Counted from the first letter of the stretch, positions 24,527 through 32,965 are shown. The stretch: 64,000 nt of DNA from DASZBX01 sp035943635 (GCA_035943635.1 DASZBX010000089.1:1-64000); one strand, 5' to 3'. A program made the numbers and translations. Notes: generated by a model from the sequence alone, not told the origin.

Positions 24527-24895
24527 TCACTGTCCGGGCGGGGGCTCCCACAGCTCGAACCGGGTGCCCTCCGGGTCGACGGCCCAGCCGAACTTGCCGA
24601 ACTCGGACTCCTGCACGTCCTCGATCACCTCGACGCCGTCGGCGCGCAGCTGGGCCAGCATCGCGTGCAGGTCCGGCACCCGGAAGTTGACCATGAACGC
24701 CTGGTCGGGCCGGCCGAAGTAGTCGGTCTCCCGGTCGAAGATCGCCCAGGTGGTCGAGCCGCCGGGCTGCCACGGGAACTGGGTGCCGCCGTAGTCGGCC
24801 AGGTCGATGCCCAGGTGTTTCGCATACCAGGCCCGCAGGCCCTCGGGTTCCGCTGCTCGCTGGAACACTCCGCCGATGCCGGTCGCCTTTTCCAT
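24527..24895 (-). CDS. VOC-superfamily (glyoxalase/bleomycin-resistance fold) protein
   Basis: 122 aa. Typical paired beta-alpha-beta-beta-beta modules: a first half with AEPEGLRAWYAKHLGIDL and TTWAIFDRETDYFG, and a second with MVNFRVPDLHAMLAQLRADGVEVIEDVQESEFGKFGWAVDPEGTRFELWEPP (split here for clarity at DPEGTRFELWEP, the family hallmark with the metal-ligand Glu). Members include metal-dependent lyases, dioxygenases and drug-binding proteins; function cannot be assigned. It is a single gene, and a strong hairpin of the upstream chaplin gene isolates it. Confidence 0.85.
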   Translation of the reverse strand: MEKATGIGGVFQRAAEPEGLRAWYAKHLGIDLADYGGTQFPWQPGGSTTWAIFDRETDYFGRPDQAFMVNFRVPDLHAMLAQLRADGVEVIEDVQESEFGKFGWAVDPEGTRFELWEPPPGQ

Positions 24896-24958
24896 GCGAC
24901 CACAGTAGTCAACACAGGTCTCAAATGCTGGGTGATGGCCGCGTTGTGCAGATACGGA

Positions 24959-24997
24959 AAGGCCGCCGCCGAGTCGGAAGTCCTCGGTGGCGGCCTT
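24959..24997 (-). terminator. Terminator of the long chaplin gene
   Basis: AAGGCCGCCGCCGAG (24959-24973) pairs with CTCGGTGGCGGCCTT (24983-24997) at 14 of 15 positions around a 9-nt loop. On the minus strand it ends in TTT, and it lies 67 bp beyond the chaplin stop. Confidence 0.75.
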
Positions 24998-25063
24998 GTC
25001 GCCTGGACGGGACAGGCGGTCGGGTGACTCAGGTAACTCAGGTGGGCTAGTTGGCCCGGTCGC

Positions 25064-26110
25064 CTAGTTGGCGGAGCGGGACGACTTGAGCAGGCCGCGG
25101 CGCCGCAGCAGGCCGCCGCCGCCGAGCAGGCCGAGACCGACCGGGCCCAGGGCCATCGCGCCGCTGCCGGTGCTGGCCAGCGCGCCGCTCGGAGCACCGC
25201 TCACGGTCGGCAGCGGGGCGGGCGGGGTGTTGCTGGTCGGGGTGCCGGGCGTTCCGGGCGTGCCAGGAGTCCCGGGCGTTCCGGGAGCGCCGGGGGCCGG
25301 GGTCCCCGGGGTTCCGGGCGTGCCGGGGGTGCCCGGGGTGCCCGGGGTGCCGGGAGCTCCGGGCGTGCCGGGCGTGCCGGGTGCGGGCGGGCAGCCGCAG
25401 CCGTGCCCGTGGCCGGGCTGGCCGCCGCGGATCGGCGGCAGGCCGAGGCCGGGGCCGGGCGTCGGGGTCGGGGTGCCGGTGGTCGAACCCTCGTTGCCGC
25501 ACGAGTTGCCGTGGCTGAAGTTCCCGATCCCGATGCCGGTGATGGTGTTGCCGCACACGTTGACCGGGATGTTCACCGGGATGCTGATCAGGTTGCCCGA
25601 GCCGACGCCCGGGGAGTGGGAGGCGCTGCCGGTGGTCGAGTCGCCCGAGCCGCTCTCGTTGCCGCACGAGTTGCCGTGGCTGGAGTCGCCGATCCCGATC
25701 ACGCTGAGGGTGTTGCCGCAGGCGTTGATCGGGATGTTCACCGGGATGCTGATCAGGTTGCCCGAAGCGATGCCCGGGGAGTGCGAGGCGCTGCCGGTGG
25801 TCGAGTCGCCGCCCGAGCCGCTCTCGTTGCTGCAGTCGTTGTGGGACGACGAGGTGAGCAGGCTCACGATGCCCACGTCGTTGCCGCACAGGTTGACCGG
25901 GATGTTCACCGGGATGGTGAGCAGGTTGCCCGAGGCGATGCCCGGGGAGTCGGCGGTGGTGCCGGTGGTGCCGGTGGTGCCGGTGGTGCTGGTGTCGGCC
26001 TGCGCCGCGGCGGCCATGCCCATGCCGGCGAGCAGCACGCCGCCGGTGGTGATGCCGTAGAGGACCCGCCGCTTGGCGGAGTACTGCGAAGTCGAGTCTG
26101 TCGCGCTCAT
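25064..26110 (-). CDS. Long chaplin with three chaplin domains, collagen-like tract and sortase signal
   Basis: 348 aa secreted surface protein. A signal peptide (RRVLYGITTGGVLLAGMGMAA, cut near AQAD) is followed by three chaplin repeats at about residues 55-200, each opening SPG-x-x-SGNL, continuing IPVNIPVN/IN-x-CGN and closing with a second Cys (NDCSN, NSCGN). Then come a glycine pair region, a GTP/PGT collagen-like tract of about 50 residues, and a C-terminal sorting signal: LASTGS, a hydrophobic span and RRRGLLKSS. LAxTG is the form used by actinomycete class E sortases. Chaplins form amyloid-like films that let aerial hyphae leave the medium. Start: ATG with GAGG seven bases upstream. 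One chaplin domain more than the usual two of long chaplins. Confidence 0.92.
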   Translation of the reverse strand: MSATDSTSQYSAKRRVLYGITTGGVLLAGMGMAAAAQADTSTTGTTGTTGTTADSPGIASGNLLTIPVNIPVNLCGNDVGIVSLLTSSSHNDCSNESGSGGDSTTGSASHSPGIASGNLISIPVNIPINACGNTLSVIGIGDSSHGNSCGNESGSGDSTTGSASHSPGVGSGNLISIPVNIPVNVCGNTITGIGIGNFSHGNSCGNEGSTTGTPTPTPGPGLGLPPIRGGQPGHGHGCGCPPAPGTPGTPGAPGTPGTPGTPGTPGTPGTPAPGAPGTPGTPGTPGTPGTPTSNTPPAPLPTVSGAPSGALASTGSGAMALGPVGLGLLGGGGLLRRRGLLKSSRSAN

Positions 26111-26275
26111 ATGTTGGACCTCAGGTGTGTTGCGTGGCTGACACTGTCTGACCCTGAGAACGAAATACGACTATCAGGGTTACGTGAAATACGACGAACT
26201 CCCGCGCACGGATGAAATCCGGCCTCCCGGTACAACCGTCGGCTCAGTCGATCGGGTGAGCGGCGCCGGAAAACG

Positions 26276-26312
26276 CCGGACCCCGGCCCTCGCATCCTGG
26301 GCCGGGGTCCGG
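26276..26312 (-). terminator. Terminator of the short chaplin gene
   Basis: CCGGACCCCGGCCC (26276-26289) and GGGCCGGGGTCCGG (26299-26312) are perfect complements; on the minus strand the stem is followed by CGTTTTCC. It lies 21 bp after the short chaplin stop and upstream of the long chaplin promoter. Confidence 0.8.
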
Positions 26313-26333
26313 CCGGCGCGTGCGCCGGCGGTC

Positions 26334-26564
26334 TTAGTTCGAGCAGGTGTTGTCGAACGACGGGTTGAACAGGCCGATGATCGACAGGGCGTTGCCGCAG
26401 GCGTTGACCGGGATGTGCACCGGGACCTGGACGTTGTTGCCGGACAGCAGGCCGGGGGAGTGCAGCGCCTGGCCGTTGGCGGTGTCCGCCATCGCGATGC
26501 CGGCCCCGGCGAAGACGAGGCCGCTGGTGGCCGCGGTCAGGGCGGTGATCTTCTTCAAGTTCAT
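26334..26564 (-). CDS. Short chaplin
   Basis: 76 aa. Signal peptide ITALTAATSGLVFAGAGIAMA, then a single chaplin domain: HSPGLLSGNNVQVPVHIPVN, ACGNALSIIGLFNPSFDNTCSN, with the two conserved cysteines that form the intramolecular disulfide. Length and layout match ChpE-H type proteins of Streptomyces. GGAGGA lies eleven bases before the ATG at 26564. It is encoded directly upstream of the long chaplin on the same strand but is separated by a terminator and probably has its own developmental promoter. Confidence 0.93.
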   Translation of the reverse strand: MNLKKITALTAATSGLVFAGAGIAMADTANGQALHSPGLLSGNNVQVPVHIPVNACGNALSIIGLFNPSFDNTCSN

Positions 26565-26999
26565 GGTTGTGGAATCCTCCATTGTCGTGGTCCGGCTTGT
26601 CGGGACCACGGCTGTACAGGTCAGTGGCGGTTCGGTCGGGCGCCGGGGTGGGTCCGTCTGGGCGGATCCGCGGCGTCCGTGCCACATCCGGAGCAACGAA
26701 GCGCCCGGCAAAGGGGCACGCAAAAAATCAGACCATCCGCCTTTTCGGCGAACGCGCTGTCAGCAGGCCGTCGGAAGAACTGATGACCAGTCTGTGGACG
26801 TCAGACCGTTTCGGCAGTTCAGATCATATTCGTCTCTTGATATCACCGAAATTCGGGACGGTCCTACGGATTCGCGCGGCGCGTCGGACGACGTAGCCGA
26901 CCGAAAAGGGTTAGCGTAGAAGGGAGATACTAGAAACACTCGAGTCGGATCGAGTGTCGGGCACGTGTGAGTACAGGGAACTCGGAAAGGAGGCGTGTG
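26565..26999. other. Regulatory region between the short chaplin and the sepF-like gene
   Basis: No gene. Besides the chaplin ribosome site, it contains an A/T-rich stretch (26815-26860) and a perfect 8-bp inverted repeat ACACTCGA / TCGAGTGT (26936-26957) 42 bp before the sepF-like ATG, a possible operator. The divergent promoters for development and division genes must lie here. Confidence 0.4.
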
Positions 27000-27374
27000 A
27001 TGGCGTCGAGCCGTAGGGCGACCGCCCCGCATCTGGTGCCGGTGGACGATGATGACCGGTGGTACGGCGGTGAGGGGACGCTGGCTGGACAGGCCGGGTA
27101 CCGGATCGCCACCGTGCGCCCGTCGAGTTTCAGCGACGCGAAGGTGATCGGCGAGTACTTCCGGGACGGCATCCCGGTCATCATGAACCTGGCCGACCTC
27201 GAGGAGGCCGACGCCAAGCGCATCGTCGACTTCGCCTCGGGCCTGATCTTCTCCCTGCGCGGCGGGATAGAGCGGGTCGCGCTGCGGGTCTTCCTGCTCT
27301 CCCCGGCCGGGACCGAGCTGATGGACGGGACCCACGGGCCGTCCGCCGACCCGGGCTTCTTCAACCAGGCCTGA
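27000..27374 (+). CDS. SepF-like cell-division protein (SepF paralogue)
   Basis: 124 aa. The C-terminal domain is SepF: YRIATVRPSSFSDAKVIGEYFRDGIPVIMNL, ADAKRIVDFASGLIFSLRG, RVFLLSPAG. SepF links FtsZ to the membrane in actinobacteria, which lack FtsA. This protein lacks the usual N-terminal amphipathic membrane helix and its basic linker is short, resembling the accessory SepF2/SepF3 of Streptomyces rather than the SepF of the ftsZ cluster. ATG chosen: AAAGGAGG (26986-26993) is six bases upstream; an in-frame GTG at 26967 precedes that site. Confidence 0.88.
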   Translation: MASSRRATAPHLVPVDDDDRWYGGEGTLAGQAGYRIATVRPSSFSDAKVIGEYFRDGIPVIMNLADLEEADAKRIVDFASGLIFSLRGGIERVALRVFLLSPAGTELMDGTHGPSADPGFFNQA

Positions 27375-27472
27375 GCCGGGCGCCGGATCAGGGCCCGGGT
27401 TCGCCCCGGGGCCTGATCATGGCCGGCCGCTGCGGTAGCCTGGGGCTTCTCGCGCCCTGAGGAGACCCGACA

Positions 27473-29116
27473 TTGACTGCCGCGCCGACCGGTGAGCCCA
27501 CCGAGAGACGACCGGACGCCGGCCCGACACCCGTCGGCCGGCGTTCCGTGCTGCTCGGACTCGGCGCCCTGCTCGGCGCCGGGGGAGCGGGCGCCCTGCT
27601 GTCCGGCTGCGACTCCGATGCGATGGCCGGGGTCCCGGCCGCCGCGACCCAGGGCGCGACCAGTTCGCTCGACCCGTATTTCCCGGGGTACGGCGCCGGG
27701 GGGTTCCTGGTCCAGCACTACGCGGTGAACCTGACCTTAGCGGACGACCTGACCGGGTTCGACGGTGTCGCGACCCTGCAGGTCATGCCGTATGCCGCGC
27801 TGACCGGACTGAGCCTGGACCTGCGCGGACCAAAGGTGCGCAGCGTCCGGATGAACGGGCAGGATGTCGCCTTCGATCAGACGCCCGGCGGGAAACTGCA
27901 CCTGACGGCGCCGGACGTGTGGTCCGCCGGGCGGTATGTCACCCTGGCGATCGGATACTCGGCCCGGAGCACTCCGGCCTCGGTGATCGGGGTCGGGCCG
28001 GCCGGGTGGCTGGTACCCGGCTCGGCGGCGGCCGGCGGTGCGGGGATTGCGACGGCTCCGGCCCCGGGAGCGGCGACCCCGACTTCGACCCCGACGACCG
28101 GTCCCGGCGCCGCCTCCCCTTCCGGGTGGCCGGTCTGCGTGATGTCGCTGCCGGTGGGTGCGTCGACCTGGTACCCGTGCGTCGACCACCCGTCGTCCAA
28201 GGCGGCCTACGACATATCCGTCACCGCGCCCGCCCGGTACTCGGTCCTGGCCAACGGCCGGCTGACCGCGAAGACGGCCTCCGGCGACCAGCTGACCTGG
28301 TCCTACCATCATCCCGGACCGATGGCGAGCTACCTCGTCGGCCTCCAGGTCGGCGAATTCCAGCTCGACGACGCCGCCCCGGCCCAGGCCCACGCGCCGG
28401 CCGACGTGCTGGTCCGCAACGCCTACCCACCGGCCCTGGCCGCCGCGGCCGGCTACGATCTCGGCCGGCAGGGCCAGATGCTCAGCCTCTTCACCACCCT
28501 GTTCGGCGCGTACCCCTTCGACGTCTACGGCACCGCGGTCGTCCCCGGGCTGCCGGCTCAGGGCGGATCCGGACTGCAGAACCCGGCCCGCCGCTCCTTC
28601 GCCGCGCAGACTCTGGGCCTGGTCGACGCGAGCCTGGTCGACGGCCGCCGGACGCACGAGAACCAGGTGGCCAACGCCGTGGCCCGGCAGTGGTTCGGCG
28701 CCGGGGTCACGGCCGCGGACTGGTCCCAGTTCTGGCTGAGCGAGGCCTTCGCGACCTACGCCGAATGGTTGTGGGCGGAGCACACCGGCGGGAGCAGCGC
28801 CGCCGCCGCGGCCCAGGCGGCGATGCGCCGGCTGCGCGCGTTCGCCCAGGACCTGGTCCTCGCCGACCCGGGCGCGCAGCGGCTGCTGGACGCGCGGGTC
28901 GCCCTGCGCGGCGCCTGCTTCCTCCAGGCCCTGCGCCAGACGGTCGGCGACCAGCAGTTCTTCCAGATCGTCCAGGTCTGGTGCAACCGGGCCCAGGCAG
29001 GCACGTCCACGACTGCGGACTTCCTGCAGATCATCCCGGAGGTCTACACCCTCAGCGATCTCACCCAGTTCGGCCGCAGCTGGGTGTACCTGGCGCCGCT
29101 GCCCGAATTGCCGTGA
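27473..29116 (+). CDS. Tat lipoprotein, M1 aminopeptidase-like pseudoenzyme
   Basis: 547 aa. Twin-arginine start GRRSVLLGLGALLGAGG leads to a lipobox (LLSGC), so it is a Tat-exported lipoprotein. The body follows the M1 (aminopeptidase N) plan: an N-terminal beta domain (YAVNLTLADDLTGFDGVATL), the substrate-loop region, then the thermolysin-like domain. But where active enzymes have HExxH-QWFG, this has NAVAR-QWFG; the spacing of 19 to the third zinc ligand (WLSEAFATYAEW) is kept. The GxMEN exopeptidase loop is GSGLQN, and the usual YYKGA is ALRGA. All zinc-histidines are gone, so it should not be a peptidase and may act as a binding or scaffold protein. A Ser/Thr/Pro-rich insert is near residue 190. 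TTG start, nine bases after GAGGAG. Confidence 0.82.
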   Translation: MTAAPTGEPTERRPDAGPTPVGRRSVLLGLGALLGAGGAGALLSGCDSDAMAGVPAAATQGATSSLDPYFPGYGAGGFLVQHYAVNLTLADDLTGFDGVATLQVMPYAALTGLSLDLRGPKVRSVRMNGQDVAFDQTPGGKLHLTAPDVWSAGRYVTLAIGYSARSTPASVIGVGPAGWLVPGSAAAGGAGIATAPAPGAATPTSTPTTGPGAASPSGWPVCVMSLPVGASTWYPCVDHPSSKAAYDISVTAPARYSVLANGRLTAKTASGDQLTWSYHHPGPMASYLVGLQVGEFQLDDAAPAQAHAPADVLVRNAYPPALAAAAGYDLGRQGQMLSLFTTLFGAYPFDVYGTAVVPGLPAQGGSGLQNPARRSFAAQTLGLVDASLVDGRRTHENQVANAVARQWFGAGVTAADWSQFWLSEAFATYAEWLWAEHTGGSSAAAAAQAAMRRLRAFAQDLVLADPGAQRLLDARVALRGACFLQALRQTVGDQQFFQIVQVWCNRAQAGTSTTADFLQIIPEVYTLSDLTQFGRSWVYLAPLPELP

Positions 29117-29252
29117 CCGGCCGAGTGCGAGATCGCAATTCCTTCTTTATTCGGCGCCGGTGACCGGGCTGTATTATTCGCAGCACAGATCCCGTGTTTG
29201 TATGATCTGATTTCTTCATAGCTCGACATACCTGTGTGGGAGGGGACCTGCC

Positions 29253-29915
29253 ATGTCCGATCAGTGGGGTCAACCGCAACAACAACCGCAGAATCCGTAC
29301 GGGCAGCAGCCGCCCGGCCCCTACGGGCAGCCGCAGCAGCCGCCGCCCGGCTACGGCCAGCCCCAGCCGGGCCAGTACCCGGGCCAGCCGCAGGGATACC
29401 CCGGCCAGCCCGAGGGATACTCCGGCCAGCCCGGGTTCGGCTACCCGGCCCCGGTCGCCCCGCAGAAGAGCAAGAAGGGCCTGGCCATCGGCGGCGTCGT
29501 CGCGGTGATCGTGGTGATCGGGATCGTCGTCGCGCTGGTGAGCAAGAGCTCCGGCGGCGGCTCGCAGACCCGGGCGCAGACCTGCGCGTCCTTCGCCACC
29601 GACGACGCGGCCAACAGCGCCCTGGCCGACCCGACCAACATGGGCCAGGTGGTCTCCGAGGGCAAGACCGAGCAGGGCCAGATCAACACCCTGGCGAGCA
29701 ACGCGCAGTCCGGCCCGCTCAAGACCCAGCTGCAGAAGTTCAGCTCGGACATGGGCAACCTGCTCACCTACCTGCAGGCCAACCCGAGCATCTCCTTCGA
29801 CGGCACGGGCGACCCGCCGACCCAGCTGATCGCGGACGGCACGCTGCTCGACTCCGACGTCTCGGCCATCTACGCGACCTGCGGCCTGCCGAACCCGGGG
29901 GCCTCCGGCGACTGA
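29253..29915 (+). CDS. Pro/Gln/Gly-rich single-pass membrane protein (paralogue 1)
   Basis: 220 aa. Residues 1-70 are low complexity (repeats of GQP, PYGQ, YPGQP), typical of cytoplasmic tails of actinobacterial membrane proteins. A basic patch (PQKSKKG) precedes one membrane helix (LAIGGVVAVIVVIGIVVALV, about 75-95). The outer domain of about 120 residues has a cysteine near each end (QTCASF, YATCGLPN), probably disulfide bonded. No family recognised. GGGAGGGG is seven bases before the ATG. The gene 30104-30811 has the same plan, suggesting a tandem duplication. Confidence 0.82.
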   Translation: MSDQWGQPQQQPQNPYGQQPPGPYGQPQQPPPGYGQPQPGQYPGQPQGYPGQPEGYSGQPGFGYPAPVAPQKSKKGLAIGGVVAVIVVIGIVVALVSKSSGGGSQTRAQTCASFATDDAANSALADPTNMGQVVSEGKTEQGQINTLASNAQSGPLKTQLQKFSSDMGNLLTYLQANPSISFDGTGDPPTQLIADGTLLDSDVSAIYATCGLPNPGASGD

Positions 29916-30103
29916 GCCCGGCTCAGCTGGGGATCGCCGCGCTGCGCCCTCGGACCAGCGGCCGGACGGCCGGCCGGCCCGGGGGCGCAGCCGTGTCGGC
30001 GCCGGGCCGGGCACTGTCTGACACCGTGTCTGGGTTGTACCATTCAAGACGATGGATCACTGCGTCACCAGACCGGGCGGCGAGGTGCGGGGAGGGGAAG
30101 AGC

Positions 30104-30811
30104 GTGTCCGAGGACGAGGTCCGAGACCAGGGACAGGCCGCGATTCCGGCCCAGGGCGGGTATCCGCAGCGGCCCATGGATCAGGCGCCGCCCGCTTATC
30201 CGGCCGCCCACCCGGTCAGGTATCCGCCTGCTTTCCCGGCGACATATCCGGGCTCGTATCCGGGGATGCCCCCGATGTACCGGACCGGCGCGTACCCGTT
30301 CCCGCCTCCGGCCACGCCGAGGAAGAGCAGGACCGGGCTCGTAATCGCCGGGTTGGTGAGCCTGGTCGGGGTGACTGGTCTGGTCCTGGGAGTGCTCACG
30401 TACAACAACGACAAGCCGGCCCGGGTGACCAACAGCAGCAGCACCTCCAACGGCACCGTGACCCAGGACGCGATGTGCCAGACGATAGCCGTCGCCTCGG
30501 ACAGCACCGGCCCGGGCGCCGTCCCGACGATGCCCGGCGGCGCCCAGGACCTGTCCGCGATGCAGGCCGCCGAGGCCCAGGTCTACCAGTGGGCCCAGCA
30601 GACCCAGGACGGCCGGCTCAAAGACGAACTCGAGCAGGAGAACGCCGACGCGCAGCAGTTCATCGAGGATTACGACGACGACCCGGACGCGGACTCGATC
30701 ACCCCGACCGGCGTGCTGAGCATCGACATGTCCACGTTCACGATCGACCAGACCAGGGTCGACAAGACCTGCGGCATCAGCACCACCGAGTCGGGCGCCG
30801 TCAGCGTCTGA
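30104..30811 (+). CDS. Pro/Tyr-rich single-pass membrane protein (paralogue 2)
   Basis: 235 aa from a GTG nine bases after GGAGGGG. Residues 1-75 are Pro/Tyr/Ala-rich (PAAHPVRYPPAFPATYPG), then PRKSRTG and a membrane helix (LVIAGLVSLVGVTGLVLGVL). The extracellular part carries DAMCQTIAVASD near its start and DKTCGISTTE at its end, the same two-cysteine layout as the preceding gene, with an acidic loop (EDYDDDPDAD). Divergent in sequence but alike in order, the two are probably old paralogues. Function unknown. The open frame extending back to 29234 is overlap only. Confidence 0.8.
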   Translation: MSEDEVRDQGQAAIPAQGGYPQRPMDQAPPAYPAAHPVRYPPAFPATYPGSYPGMPPMYRTGAYPFPPPATPRKSRTGLVIAGLVSLVGVTGLVLGVLTYNNDKPARVTNSSSTSNGTVTQDAMCQTIAVASDSTGPGAVPTMPGGAQDLSAMQAAEAQVYQWAQQTQDGRLKDELEQENADAQQFIEDYDDDPDADSITPTGVLSIDMSTFTIDQTRVDKTCGISTTESGAVSV

Positions 30812-30854
30812 CCTGGTCGGATACCGCCGGACTGTACCGCCGGACGGCGAACGG

Positions 30855-30974
30855 TCAGCGCACCAGGCCGTTCTGGCAGGCGTAGCGGACGGCCTGGGAA
30901 CGGTCGCGCACTCCGGTCTTGGCGAAGACGTGGTCGATGTGGGTCTCGACCGTGGCCGCCGAGACGAAGAGCTT
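30855..30974 (-). pseudogene. LuxR/NarL response-regulator C-terminal fragment
   Basis: Read on the minus strand this gives 39 residues, KLFVSAATVETHIDHVFAKT then GVRDRSQAVRYACQNGLVR and a stop, which is the last two-thirds of a LuxR/GerE helix-turn-helix (recognition helix SAATVETHIDHVFAKTG). Nothing precedes it: the codon before the fragment is the TAG stop of the lysyltransferase gene, in the same frame. Receiver domain and start codon are missing, so this is a remnant left by a deletion that joined the two genes. Confidence 0.85.
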
Positions 30975-32825
30975 CTAGACGCCGGGTTCGCCGCGGTCCT
31001 CAACCCCGGGTACGAGCGCGGGTTGAGTTTCGGCCGGCGCCGCCTCAACCTGGCAGTCCGGCGCGGCGGCGCGCCGCCGCCGGATCAGGGCGGACGGGGA
31101 CGGCAGCGAGGGCACCGCGAGGAAGCCCTCGGCCCGGGCGTAGGCCACGCCGATCCGGGGCAGGTCGGCCGAGCGGGTGTAGAGCACGAACCGCGGCTCC
31201 CAGATCGGCCGGTACTTCGCGTTCGCCCGGTAGAGCGACTCCAGCTGCCACCAGCGGGAGAAGAACAGCAGCACGGTCCGCCACAATCGCAGCACCGGCC
31301 CGGCGCCGAGCTTGGAGCCGCGCTCGAAGACCGCCCGGAACATGGCGAAGTTCAGCGAGATCCGCTTGACCCCGACCTCCTCGGCCCGCTGGATCAGCTC
31401 GATCACCATGAACTCGATCAGGCCGTTGTCCGAGTCCTTGTCCCGGCGCATCAGGTCCAGCGAGAGCCCGTGCGGCCCCCACGGGACGTAGGACAGCAGC
31501 GCGCGCGGCCGGCCGGACGCGTCGCGGCACTCGACCAGCACGCACTGGCCGTCGTCCGGGTCCCCGAGCCGGCCCAGGGCCATCGAGAACCCGCGCTCGG
31601 TCTCGCCGTAGCGCCAGATCTCGGCGTACTTGAGCAGGTGCTCGAACTCCTCCGGCGGGATGTCGGCGTGCCGCCGGATGCTGGCGGTGTACCCGGCCCG
31701 GTCGATCCGGTTGTAGGCCTGCCGGACCACCCGCATGGCCCGTCCCTCGAGGGTGAAGTCGGCGGTCTCGACCACGGCCTCGTCGCCGAGTTCGAGCGCG
31801 GTCAGGCCGTGCCGGGCCAGTACCGTGCCGCCGTCCTCGCTCGCCCCGACCACGGCCGGGGTCCAGGAGTGCTGGTAGGCCTCGGCCAGCCAGGCGTCGA
31901 TCGCGCCGGGCCAGGCCTCCGGGTCGCCCAGCGGGTCCCCGGAGGCGAGTGAGACGCCGCCGACCACGCGGTAGGCGATCGCGGACTTGCCGGTGGGCGA
32001 GAAGATCACGGACTTGTCCTCGCGCAGGGCGAAGTAGCCGAGCGAGTCGCGCGCGCCGTGCTTGTCCAGCAGGGCGCGCAGCCGGTCGTCGTCCTCGGCC
32101 GAGTGCAGCCGGCGCCCGCGCGGAGAGCGGAAGAGCGCGTAGACGACCAGGAAGAACAGCACCAGGCTCATCAGGTTGATCACGACGGCGACCCAGCGCG
32201 GCACCATCAGCGCGTCGGTGCGGCTGTCCGAGGCCCCGATCGAGATCACCCGCAGCACGGTGTAGCGCACTCGCTCGCCGACCGAGGAGCCGCCGGTCGT
32301 GCCGAACCAGGTGACCAGCAGGGTGCCGATGCCCACGGCGACGGCCAGGCCGAGCAGCAGGGTCGCGGCGGCCAGCTTCGGATTGTTGCGGTCGCCCTTG
32401 GCCTGGAACTCCTTGCGGCCGACCAGCAGGGCGGCGAACAGCAGGCCGGTGACCGCGGTGGCCAGCCAGTTCGTCCAGTGCGCGCGGTAGTCGGAGTAGT
32501 CGGTGATGCTCAGCGCGAGGACGTAGATGAGGAAGGTCGGGGTGACCAGGATCAGGTTGACCAGCCAGGCCACCCGCTTGCGCCGGCGCATGGTGACGGC
32601 CATGAACCAGGCCACGGCGGCCGAGGTGAAGCCGGCGGTGAGCAGGTACGGGGTGAAGAAGTCGCCCTCGTTGTGCCGGTGCACCGAGTTGCTCACGGCC
32701 GCGAAGACCGCGCCGAGCAGGTTCAGTGCGGCGACGACCCGCAGGTACCAGATCGCGTACGCCGCGGAGAGGCGCCGGGCCGTGCTGCCGTTCTGGACGG
32801 ACTGTTGCGCTGCTGCCGCTGTCAT
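30975..32825 (-). CDS. MprF-like membrane protein with phosphatidylglycerol lysyltransferase (DUF2156) domain
   Basis: 616 aa. About six membrane helices occupy residues 20-270 (for example YLRVVAALNLLGAVFAAV, LVNLILVTPTFLIYVLAL, WVAVVINLMSLVLFFLVVYALF). The soluble C-terminal half is the DUF2156/MprF synthase domain: FALREDKSVIFSPTGKSAIAYRVVGG, VSLASGDPLGDPEAWP, ALLSYVPWGPHGLSLDLMRRD, GLIEFMVIELIQRAEEVGVKRISLNFAMFR. Such enzymes move lysine from Lys-tRNA to phosphatidylglycerol, lowering surface negative charge and giving resistance to cationic peptides. Homologous modules form the N-terminus of mycobacterial LysX, but no lysyl-tRNA synthetase domain is attached here. The C-terminus ends at the junction with a LuxR fragment, so its last residues may be non-native. 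Confidence 0.9.
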   Translation of the reverse strand: MTAAAAQQSVQNGSTARRLSAAYAIWYLRVVAALNLLGAVFAAVSNSVHRHNEGDFFTPYLLTAGFTSAAVAWFMAVTMRRRKRVAWLVNLILVTPTFLIYVLALSITDYSDYRAHWTNWLATAVTGLLFAALLVGRKEFQAKGDRNNPKLAAATLLLGLAVAVGIGTLLVTWFGTTGGSSVGERVRYTVLRVISIGASDSRTDALMVPRWVAVVINLMSLVLFFLVVYALFRSPRGRRLHSAEDDDRLRALLDKHGARDSLGYFALREDKSVIFSPTGKSAIAYRVVGGVSLASGDPLGDPEAWPGAIDAWLAEAYQHSWTPAVVGASEDGGTVLARHGLTALELGDEAVVETADFTLEGRAMRVVRQAYNRIDRAGYTASIRRHADIPPEEFEHLLKYAEIWRYGETERGFSMALGRLGDPDDGQCVLVECRDASGRPRALLSYVPWGPHGLSLDLMRRDKDSDNGLIEFMVIELIQRAEEVGVKRISLNFAMFRAVFERGSKLGAGPVLRLWRTVLLFFSRWWQLESLYRANAKYRPIWEPRFVLYTRSADLPRIGVAYARAEGFLAVPSLPSPSALIRRRRAAAPDCQVEAAPAETQPALVPGVEDRGEPGV

Positions 32826-32950
32826 AACCTGCCTTGTATCCCGCGTCGGGGCGAAACTATCACTTCCATGGTGGCGGATTCGGCCGCCATGGGCGGACCT
32901 GGGCGAAGTCGGACGTGTCGGTTGGGCTGATCGGGCGGATCCGGCGACAT

Positions 32951-32965
32951 TGACAACGGTTTCCA
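32951..32965 (+). promoter_or_regulatory. Zur-like box upstream of the zinc exporter
   Basis: TGACAACGGTTTCCA resembles the actinobacterial Zur palindrome (TGA-AA-n-TTTTCA type) with arms TGacAAc and gTTTcCA. It lies about 45 bp upstream of the presumed transcription start at 33010. Control by Zur is inference from position and the zinc function of the gene. Confidence 0.35.

Noticed and set aside
25240..25390. Short tandem repeats that could suggest a CRISPR or minisatellite
   Set aside because: The periodicity is that of codons for a PGT/GTP collagen-like tract within the long chaplin; there are no spacers.
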